A DNA stretch of 6,792 nt from Actinomycetota bacterium (lineage in GTDB: Bacteria; Actinomycetota; Thermoleophilia; Solirubrobacterales; Solirubrobacteraceae): contig VAYD01000264.1 of NCBI GenBank assembly GCA_005883905.1, positions 1 to 6,792 of the forward strand, read 5' to 3'. This document shows positions 1-5,238 of the stretch, piece after piece; the first letter of the stretch is position 1, and every line of letters begins with the position of its first letter. The position numbers and the translations under genes are program-made. The notes below the pieces were generated by a model. It had not been told where the DNA came from and made no database searches. It worked only from the letters and a program-made list of their open reading frames with translations.

Positions 1-500
1 ATGCCGTCGCTGTCCATCTCGATCTGCACGACGTCGGCCTGATAGGCGCTGAAGGCCGGCACGGCCCCCGGGTACGTCGGCGCCTCGGCGAGGATCACGT
101 CGCCTGGGTCGATCAGCGTCTTGCAGACCAAGTCGATCACCTGCTGTCCGCCCGTGGTGACGAGCACGTCGGCGGGGTCGACCGCGGTGTCCTCCTCCGC
201 CATCACCTGGGCGATGCACTCCGCGACGCCGCTCATGCCCTCGGTCGGCGCGTACTGCAGAGCGCGCGCGCTGCTCTGCGCGGCGACGTGGCTCAGGATC
301 GCGGCGAGCCGCTCGGGGGGGAACGTGCTGGTGTCCGGCAGGCCGCCCGCGAGCGAGATCACCTCCGGGCGCTCGGTGATCGCCATGAGGTCCCGCATCG
401 CTGAGGACTTCATGACGCGGGTACGAGAGGCGAAGAGGCCGGCGTAGCGCTCGAGGTCGCGATGGGCGCGACCACCTGTCGGCGGGCCGTCGGGCATCAT
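1..500 (-). CDS. PLP-dependent class I/II aminotransferase (LysN/MocR-like), N-terminal part, cut by window edge
   Basis: The reverse complement from ATG at 500-498 reads open for 166 codons to the window edge, so the C-terminal part with the PLP-binding lysine lies outside. Visible family signatures are ISLAGGLPDTSTFP (about residues 48-61), LQYAPTEGM (81-89), the phosphate-contact region VLVTTGGQQ (112-120) and LAEAPTYPG (137-145). These match fold-type I aminotransferases of the 2-aminoadipate/LysN and MocR-related group, which are cytoplasmic enzymes transferring amino groups between amino acids and 2-oxo acids. No DNA-binding wHTH domain precedes the enzyme domain, so it is an enzyme and not a MocR regulator. 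The substrate cannot be told from this half. Two consecutive ATGs (500-498, 497-495) and an in-frame GTG at 506-504 are all possible starts; none has a clear Shine-Dalgarno. It diverges from the DUF4126 gene. Confidence 0.88.
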   Translation of the reverse strand, partial: MMPDGPPTGGRAHRDLERYAGLFASRTRVMKSSAMRDLMAITERPEVISLAGGLPDTSTFPPERLAAILSHVAAQSSARALQYAPTEGMSGVAECIAQVMAEEDTAVDPADVLVTTGGQQVIDLVCKTLIDPGDVILAEAPTYPGAVPAFSAYQADVVQIEMDSDG

Positions 501-515
501 GGTCACGGTACTGGT
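501..515. promoter_or_regulatory. Very short divergent intergenic region between aminotransferase and DUF4126 gene
   Basis: Only about 15 bases separate the two divergent starts, so the promoters must lie mostly inside the opposing coding sequences or drive leaderless mRNAs. On the minus strand TACCGT (510-505) fits the actinobacterial -10 pattern TANNNT and sits 4 bases before the ATG at 500, which would suit a leaderless or near-leaderless transcript. No convincing -35 partner is seen. The TTGACA string at 516-521 looks like a -35 box but falls in the start of the plus-strand gene and has no good -10 behind it. Confidence 0.25.
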
Positions 516-1079
516 TTGACATTGGCCTTCGACATCCTCACTGCGATCGGCCTCGGAGCCGCCTGCGGGCTGCGCCCGTTCCTGCCCGCGCTGGTCGCCG
601 GGGCGTTCGCCGCGGCGAACGCCACGATCGACTTCGATCACACGTCCTACGCGTTCCTCGAGGCGCCGTGGTGGCTCCTGGTCGTCACCGTCGCCCTCGT
701 CGTGACGATCCTCGCCGCCAAGTTGATCCCGCACTACGTCCTGTGGGTCGCGAGCCTCGTGATGGGCGGCCTGCTCGGCGCGGGCACGCTCTCCGACCAT
801 CACCACAGCGCGGCGATCGGCTGGGTCGTCGGCGTGCTCTTCGCCGTCCTCGCGGCCGCCGCCGCGCGCGACCTGTTCGGGCGCGTGCGGACGCGCCTCG
901 ACGAGCAGGCCGCGGGCGCGCTGCCGCTCTACGCCGAGGGCGCTTCGCTCATCACCGCCGCCGTGGCCGTCCTCGTGCCGCCGCTGTCGGCCGTCGTCGT
1001 CGCGTTCCTCGCGTGGCTGCTGCAGGGAGGCCGCCGGCGGTCCGGCGAGAAGTACGCCGGCCTGCGCGTGCTGCGGTGA
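516..1079 (+). CDS. DUF4126 family membrane protein
   Basis: The product is about 187 residues and very hydrophobic. The N-terminal signature GLGAACGLRPFLPAL (about 12-26) and the C-terminal LPLYAEGASL (136-145) and GEKYAGLRVLR (177-187) match what I recall of actinobacterial DUF4126 proteins, whose function is unknown. Likely membrane segments are near residues 8-30, 52-70, 75-92, 98-117 and 145-169. A longer reading from ATG 462 would overlap the divergent aminotransferase by 39 bases and adds a non-hydrophobic, His/Gly-rich stretch that does not look conserved, so I chose TTG at 516; TTG at 522 is equally possible. Its stop overlaps the GTG of the next gene (GTGA, 1076-1079), indicating translational coupling. 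It appears to be the first gene of the operon. Confidence 0.8.
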   Translation: MTLAFDILTAIGLGAACGLRPFLPALVAGAFAAANATIDFDHTSYAFLEAPWWLLVVTVALVVTILAAKLIPHYVLWVASLVMGGLLGAGTLSDHHHSAAIGWVVGVLFAVLAAAAARDLFGRVRTRLDEQAAGALPLYAEGASLITAAVAVLVPPLSAVVVAFLAWLLQGGRRRSGEKYAGLRVLR

Positions 1080-2527
1080 AGCTCGTCCTTGCGGTCGTCG
1101 ATGGCATGAAGCCGGCGATGGTGCGCCGCGCCGTCGAAACCGGGCACGCGCCCGTCATGGCGAAGGTGATGGAGCGCGGGATGTTCGTCGAGGACTGCGT
1201 GGCGGCGTTCCCGTCCGTCACGCCGGTCTGCGCGACCAGCATCGCCACGGGCGCGCGCCAGGACGTGCACCGCATCCCGGCAATGAACTGGTTCTGGCGC
1301 GACGAGCGCCGTTACGTCGAATACGGCTCGTCGATGCGCGCAGCCCGCCGGTTCGGGATCGGCCAGCAGCTCACCGACCTCATCTACACCATGAACGGTC
1401 AGCACCTCGCGGCCGGGGCGCCGACGATCTTCGAGGTCCTCGACGATGCCGGCCTGCGCACGGCGGGCACGACCTACCTGACATACCGCGGGCGCCACGA
1501 GCACTGGCCTTCGAAGGCGACCGCCCTGTCACGCGTGGCCGCGACGGCGTTCAAACGGCCGGTCATGGGCCCGGCCGAGCTCTTCTACGCCGACATCTTC
1601 GCGAGCCGCGACACGGGCTGCCGCTCCGTGCTCGGCAAGCCCGGCCTGCGCGATCAGCACGCCGGGTGCGTCGGCCGCTACCTGCTCGAACACGACCTCT
1701 GCGACTTCCTGCTGCTGTCGCTGCCCGACAACGACACACACTCGCACCGCTTCGGCCCCGACTCGCAGGTTGCGTCGATCGCGGCTGCCGACCGCCAGAT
1801 CGAGCGCGTCGCGCAGGCGTCCGGCGACGTCGACGCGTTCCTCGACGAGCACGCGCTGGTCGTGGTCGCCGACCACTCGCACGCATTGATCGAGCGGCGC
1901 ATCGAGTTCGAGGCGGCGTTCCGCGACTTCCACGTCCTCGGCCCATCGGCCGGCGCATTCGACGAGGCCGAGATCGCGCTGTGCCCATCGGCGCGCTCGG
2001 CGCAGATCTACGTCCTTGTGCCCGAGGGCCGCGACGCGCTGCTGCCGCGGCTCGTGACCGAGTCGCTCGCGCTCGAGGGCGTGCAGCACGTGCTCTATCG
2101 CCAGGACGGCGAGGGCGTGCTGCGCGGGGCGGATGGCGGCGAGCTTCGCTTCGCGCCGGGCGGCGAGGCGCGCGACGACCGCGGCGGGCAGTGGTCGGTG
2201 GAGGGCGATCTCACCGTGCTCGACGCGCGGGTCGAGGACGGCCGCCTGATCACGCCCGACCATCCCGACGCGCTCGGGCGCTGCTGGGCCGCGCTTGCGT
2301 GCCCGACGTCGGGCGACCTCTTCCTCAGCGCGGCGCCGGGCTTCGAGTTCCCCGACTGGGGCGGCGTCGACCACGTCGGCGGGGGCTCGCACGGCTCGTT
2401 GCACCACAGCGATTCGCTCGGCGCGCTGCTGTTCAGCGGCATCACAGCGCCGCCGCGCCAGGCGTGGGGCATCCAGGACGTCGCGCCCCTGTGTACGTCC
2501 GCCTTCGGGATAGATTGGCCCGGATGA
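1076..2527 (+). CDS. Alkaline phosphatase superfamily protein (type I phosphodiesterase/nucleotide pyrophosphatase-like)
   Basis: The product is 483 residues from GTG 1076. The two-metal site of the superfamily can be traced in order: D9 in VVDGMKP, nucleophile T49 in FPSVTPVCATSIATG (45-59), D220 and H224 in LPDNDTHSHRFGP, D266-H267 in VVADHSH, and H439 in GGGSHGS. This is the full NPP/phosphodiesterase ligand set, so the enzyme should be active on a phosphoester, phosphodiester or pyrophosphate bond; the substrate is unknown. No signal peptide is seen: the protein begins directly at the first beta strand (VKLVLAVVDG), so it probably acts in the cytoplasm. Upstream codons in this frame (from 668) are antisense-like Arg-rich shadow of the DUF4126 gene and are not part of it. 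It is joined to its neighbours by GTGA (1076-1079) and ATGA (2524-2527) overlaps. The placement in an operon with GtrA and a GT-C-like protein suggests a sugar-nucleotide or lipid-linked substrate. Confidence 0.9.
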   Translation: MKLVLAVVDGMKPAMVRRAVETGHAPVMAKVMERGMFVEDCVAAFPSVTPVCATSIATGARQDVHRIPAMNWFWRDERRYVEYGSSMRAARRFGIGQQLTDLIYTMNGQHLAAGAPTIFEVLDDAGLRTAGTTYLTYRGRHEHWPSKATALSRVAATAFKRPVMGPAELFYADIFASRDTGCRSVLGKPGLRDQHAGCVGRYLLEHDLCDFLLLSLPDNDTHSHRFGPDSQVASIAAADRQIERVAQASGDVDAFLDEHALVVVADHSHALIERRIEFEAAFRDFHVLGPSAGAFDEAEIALCPSARSAQIYVLVPEGRDALLPRLVTESLALEGVQHVLYRQDGEGVLRGADGGELRFAPGGEARDDRGGQWSVEGDLTVLDARVEDGRLITPDHPDALGRCWAALACPTSGDLFLSAAPGFEFPDWGGVDHVGGGSHGSLHHSDSLGALLFSGITAPPRQAWGIQDVAPLCTSAFGIDWPG

Positions 2528-2946
2528 GCGCCGCGCCAATGCACCGCCGCGTGCGGCACGGCATGCGCCGGCGCCACAACTGGTACCAGCTGGTGCGCTT
2601 CGGGATGGTCGGCGCAAGCGGCTACGTCGTGAACCTCGCGATCTACGGGGTGCTGCTCGAGCTCGGGCTGCACTATCGCGGCGCCGCGACCGGCGCCTGG
2701 GTCGGCGGGGTGCTCAACAACTTCTGGTGGAATCGGCATTGGACCTTCGGGGCGCGCGAGGGCCACGCGGGGTTCCAGGCGGCGCGGTTCTTCGTCGTCT
2801 CGTTCGCGGCGTTCCTCGTCAGCCTGGTGGTGCTGACGGTGCTCGTCGAGGCGGGCGTTCCGAAGCTGCCGGCGCAGGCGCTGGCGATCATCGCGGTGAC
2901 GCCGCTGAACTTCGTGGGGAACAAGCTGTGGTCGTTCGCGCGCTGA
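2524..2946 (+). CDS. GtrA-like family membrane protein
   Basis: The product is 140 residues, the usual size of GtrA-like proteins (PF04138), with four predicted membrane segments at about 26-46, 53-69, 89-110 and 117-133. The motif LNNFWWNRHWTF (64-75) after segment two is the family hallmark, and a related motif LNFVGNKLWSF (128-138) closes segment four. Family members are thought to help translocate polyprenyl-phosphate-linked sugars or to serve as membrane partners of glycosyltransferases; direct evidence is limited. The ATG at 2524 overlaps the upstream stop (ATGA), so translation is probably coupled. A basic N-terminus (residues 8-18, Arg/His-rich) suggests a cytoplasmic N-terminus. The following reading frame begins within its last codons. 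Confidence 0.9.
   Translation: MSAAPMHRRVRHGMRRRHNWYQLVRFGMVGASGYVVNLAIYGVLLELGLHYRGAATGAWVGGVLNNFWWNRHWTFGAREGHAGFQAARFFVVSFAAFLVSLVVLTVLVEAGVPKLPAQALAIIAVTPLNFVGNKLWSFAR
2916..2920 (+). promoter_or_regulatory. Probable Shine-Dalgarno for the PepSY-like ORF at GTG 2928
   Basis: GGGGA lies 7 bases before GTG 2928, inside the GtrA coding sequence. It supports GTG 2928 as the start of the next frame, because that start gives a clean basic-plus-hydrophobic signal sequence. Confidence 0.45.
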
Positions 2947-3317
2947 GGCGCGCAGTCGTCCTGGCCCTCCTGCTCGCCGCGCCCGCCCAGGCGCAGCAGC
3001 CCGAGCCCCTGTCGCGGATGGACCGGCCGCCGCCGTACCACCGGCTGACCGGCGACCAGGTCCAGGCGATCGCCGACGCGCTGCCCAAGATCATCAACGA
3101 GCGGCGCAAGTACCCCGGCTCCTATCCGGGCGTCTTCACGAAGGGCCCGACGCGCTGGCAGGTGTCCTACTACTCGCGCGACAAGCCGCCCAAGGAGATC
3201 GCGCAGGTGATCGTGGACGACCCGACCGGCGCCGTGATCGAGCAGTGGACGGGCTACAAGGTCGCGTGGACGATGGCGCGCGGCTATCCGGGTGCGTTCG
3301 GCAAGAAAATCAACTGT
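2928..3317 (+). pseudogene. N-terminal portion (signal peptide + PepSY-like domain) of a frame-disrupted membrane glycosyltransferase-like gene
   Basis: From GTG 2928 the frame gives a signal sequence (basic MVVRALRR, hydrophobic core to about 18, AQA-type cleavage near 22). A roughly 90-residue PepSY-like domain follows: the helix-rich part LTGDQVQAIADALPKI (40-55), then WQVSYYS (77-83) and IAQVIVDDPTGAVIEQWTG (91-109), the strand-turn-strand with the Asp and Gly usual for PepSY. A conserved-looking stretch AWTMARGYPGAFGKKIN (113-129) follows, after which similarity stops. The frame then runs on without a stop to 4640, but that tail is Arg-rich shadow of the downstream gene. I infer that the natural continuation is the frame ending at 4512, and that a deletion or frameshift separates them. 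The end given here is the approximate break and not a stop codon. The frame overlaps gtrA by 19 bases. Confidence 0.62.
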
Positions 3318-4512
3318 GCCGTTCGCCAGATGGCGGCGGCCCCTGTCGGTCCGCAACCTCGATCTCCTGGTGCTGCTCGCCTTCACCGTCTCGCTGGCGT
3401 ACTTCAACGACGCGCAGATCGGGGTGAGCGTGCCGCTCGTCTATCCGCTGCTGCTGTACCTGCTGCTGCGCATGCTGTGGGCGGGCATCCGCGGCGGCAG
3501 GCGCTCGCTGGGCCTGCACCTCAACGTCCCGGTCGCCTGGCTGGCGGTCGGCGTGATCTTCCTCATGGGCTTCCGGATCGGCCTGAACGTCACCGACGCG
3601 AACGTGATCGACGTCGGCTACGCGGGCGTCATCGGCGCGGACAAGCTCGTCAAGGGCGACCGGCTCTACGGCGAGTTCCCCAAGGACAACCAGCACGGCG
3701 ACACCTACGGGCCGGTCAACTACGCGGCGTACATCCCGTTCGAGCAGGCGATGCCGTGGCACGGCACGTGGGACAAGCTGCCGTCCGCGCACGGCGCGGC
3801 GATCTTCTTCGACGTGCTCTGCTGCGCGCTGCTGTTCCTGCTCGGGCGCCAAGTGCGCGGCCCGGATCTCGGGATCGCGCTCGCCTACGCATGGGCGGCC
3901 TATCCGTTCACGCTCTACGTGCTGAACACGGACTCCAACGACGCGCTCGTCGCCGGGCTCGTGCTCGCCGCGGTGCTGGTGGCGGCAAACGTCGCCGCGC
4001 GCGGCACGTTCAGCGCGCTTGCCGGCATGACGAAGTTCGCGCCGCTCGCGCTCGCGCCGGTGCTCGCGATGCACAGGCCGCGGCGACTCATCACCTTCAT
4101 GCTCGCGTTCCTCGCGACCGTACTCGTCGTCTGCGCGCCGCTGGTGCTCAACGGCGAGGATCTGAGCTCGGTCTGGGATCGCACGATCGGCTTCCAGTCC
4201 GCGCGCGGCTCGCCGTTCTCGGCCTGGGGGTACCCGGGGGGCCTGGGTGCATCGGCGCAGCACATCTGGCAGGCGTTCACCGCGCTGCTCGCCGTCGGGC
4301 TCGCGTTCGTCCCGCGCCGCCGCGACACCGCCGGCCTCGCTGCGCTGTGTGCCGCGATCCTGATCGCGCTGCAGCTCGGCGTGACGCACTGGTTCTATCT
4401 CTACATCGTGTGGTTCTTCCCGCTGGTCATGCTGGCGCTGCTGGCACCAGCACCTGTTCGATCGCCGCCGCCCGAAGCGGCTCCTGTGCCGCAGTTATCA
4501 CTACAGCGTTGA
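3292..4512 (+). CDS. Polytopic membrane protein, GT-C/GT87-like glycosyltransferase domain (5' end probably lost by frameshift)
   Basis: This frame encodes up to 406 residues with about ten membrane segments, roughly at 23-38, 45-64, 79-97, 167-185, 193-211, 216-235, 243-260, 266-285, 324-340, 347-363 and 366-386. The long loop between segments three and four contains VIDVGYAGVIGADKL and GDTYGPVNY (about 105-144), and a GMTKFAP motif sits at 245-251. This layout resembles polyprenyl-phosphate-sugar-dependent mannosyltransferases of the GT87/DUF2029 kind; catalytic activity is inferred. GTG 3292 and GTG 3316 are the candidate starts, and neither has a good Shine-Dalgarno. The first 22 residues read out of frame with the upstream PepSY-like ORF until about codon 9, from which VPFARWRRPLSVR looks like genuine protein. 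The 3' end overlaps the convergent ymdB by 86 bases. The last 20 residues are Pro-rich and probably unstructured. Confidence 0.75.
   Translation: MRSARKSTVPFARWRRPLSVRNLDLLVLLAFTVSLAYFNDAQIGVSVPLVYPLLLYLLLRMLWAGIRGGRRSLGLHLNVPVAWLAVGVIFLMGFRIGLNVTDANVIDVGYAGVIGADKLVKGDRLYGEFPKDNQHGDTYGPVNYAAYIPFEQAMPWHGTWDKLPSAHGAAIFFDVLCCALLFLLGRQVRGPDLGIALAYAWAAYPFTLYVLNTDSNDALVAGLVLAAVLVAANVAARGTFSALAGMTKFAPLALAPVLAMHRPRRLITFMLAFLATVLVVCAPLVLNGEDLSSVWDRTIGFQSARGSPFSAWGYPGGLGASAQHIWQAFTALLAVGLAFVPRRRDTAGLAALCAAILIALQLGVTHWFYLYIVWFFPLVMLALLAPAPVRSPPPEAAPVPQLSLQR
3312..3330 (+). other. Inferred frameshift/deletion junction
   Basis: Convincing protein sequence changes here from the frame of GTG 2928 (ends ...GKKIN, base 3314) to the frame of the downstream polytopic protein (begins VPFARW at 3316). 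Rejoining them needs a net loss in this sequence of 3n+2 bases or a gain of 3n+1. The expected membrane-spanning segment between an exported PepSY-like domain and the Arg-rich, probably cytoplasmic RWRRP stretch is absent, which favours a deletion over a single-base slip. Confidence 0.6.
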
Positions 4513-5215
4513 GCCACGGGTCGTCCTCGGAGGTCTCGAAGCGCACGCTCATGTGCGTGCGCAGCGATGCGATCGCCTGCTCCTTGCGCACGCCGATCAC
4601 GCCGCCGCGCGGGCCGGTCATCCCGACGTCGGTGATGTAGGCGGTTCCGCCGGGGAGTACGCGCGCGTCCGCGGTCGGGATGTGCGTGTGCGTGCCGACG
4701 ACGGCGGTGACGCGCCCGTCGAGGTGCCAGCCCATCGCGACCTTCTCGCTGGTCGCCTCGGCATGCATGTCGACGAGCACGTGGTCGGCCTTGCCGCGCA
4801 GCTCCTCCAGGATCTGGTCGATCTCGAGGAACGCGACACGACCCGCGCGCAGGAAGACATTGCCGCTGAGGTTCACCACTGCGAGGCGCACGCCGTCGCG
4901 CTCGACGATCGCCCATCCGCGCCCCGGTTGCGTCGTCAGGTAGTTCGCCGGGCGGATGATCGGATGGTCGGCGTCCAGGTACGGGTAGATCTCACGACGA
5001 TGGAACGCGTGATTGCCGAGCGTGATGACGTCGGTGCCCGCGGCGAACAGCTCGTCGGCGATCTTCGGCGTGATGCCGAGGCCACCGGCGGCGTTCTCCG
5101 CGTTGACCACGAGGAACGTCGGCTCGTGGTCGGCGCGCAGCTTCGGCAGGAGGCCGAGGAGCGCGCGGCGGCCGAGCCCGCCGACGACATCGCCCACGAA
5201 GAGGATCTTCACCAC
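4427..5215 (-). CDS. ymdB: YmdB-type metallophosphoesterase (TIGR00282 family)
   Basis: The product is 262 residues, the normal length for the family. Metal and active-site residues are in place: D9 in FVGDVVGG, E40-N41 in VVNAENAAGG, N68-H69 in TLGNHAFH, H151 in VDMHAEATSEK, and H176/H178 in VGTHTHIPTAD, followed by ITDVGMTGP (194-202). Bacillus subtilis YmdB is a 2',3'-cyclic nucleotide phosphodiesterase that affects motility and biofilm gene expression; the Thermoleophilia role is not known. It is soluble and cytoplasmic. GTG at 5215-5213 is followed at once by a second GTG at 5212-5210, and either gives the expected VKILFVGD start. The conserved end reaches about IEQV (252-255), so the overlap with the convergent glycosyltransferase tail is not just a missed stop. 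Ribonuclease Y, a common neighbour elsewhere, is not in this window. Confidence 0.93.
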   Translation of the reverse strand: MVKILFVGDVVGGLGRRALLGLLPKLRADHEPTFLVVNAENAAGGLGITPKIADELFAAGTDVITLGNHAFHRREIYPYLDADHPIIRPANYLTTQPGRGWAIVERDGVRLAVVNLSGNVFLRAGRVAFLEIDQILEELRGKADHVLVDMHAEATSEKVAMGWHLDGRVTAVVGTHTHIPTADARVLPGGTAYITDVGMTGPRGGVIGVRKEQAIASLRTHMSVRFETSEDDPWLNAVVITAAQEPLRAAAIEQVLVPAAPA

Positions 5216-5238
5216 GGGCCATACTCTCGCGCAGAGCC
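5216..5238. promoter_or_regulatory. 23-base divergent intergenic region between ymdB and the AI-2E transporter gene
   Basis: The two GTG starts face away from each other across 23 bases. TACTCT (5222-5227, plus strand) fits a TANNNT -10 element and would place a transcription start within a few bases of GTG 5239, giving a near-leaderless message; no -35 match is visible 17-18 bases upstream. Any ymdB promoter would have to lie inside the transporter's 5' coding region. Confidence 0.25.

Noticed and set aside
462..515. Start of the DUF4126 gene at ATG 462
   Set aside because: It would overlap the divergent aminotransferase start, and the added residues are not hydrophobic or family-like.
516..521. 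TTGACA as a -35 promoter box
   Set aside because: It coincides with the likely TTG start codon, and no -10 match lies 16-18 bases downstream.
668..1075. Extension of the phosphohydrolase ORF upstream to 668
   Set aside because: The extra 136 residues are Arg/Pro/Ala-rich, overlap the DUF4126 gene in another frame, and lack family similarity. GTG 1076 gives the expected start of the fold.
1529..2617. Long minus-strand ORF opposite the phosphohydrolase
   Set aside because: It is low-complexity Arg/Ala-rich sequence antisense to a gene with a complete catalytic motif set, so it is a shadow ORF.
3303..3318. Programmed -1 ribosomal frameshifting at the A-rich AAGAAAATCAAC tract just before the frame change
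   Set aside because: The shift needed to reach the downstream frame is +1 (or -2), not -1; the tract is not a canonical slippery heptamer, and slippage would not restore the missing membrane segment.
4225..4250. G-rich inverted repeat around a KpnI-like GGTACC, considered as a terminator or recombination site
   Set aside because: It lies inside coding sequence for a Gly/Pro loop of the membrane protein, has no T-tract, and is explained by codon composition.
3318..4640. Arg-rich continuation of the PepSY-like frame to 4640 as a real C-terminal domain
   Set aside because: Its composition is that of an off-frame shadow in GC-rich DNA, and the overlapping frame encodes a convincing polytopic membrane protein.
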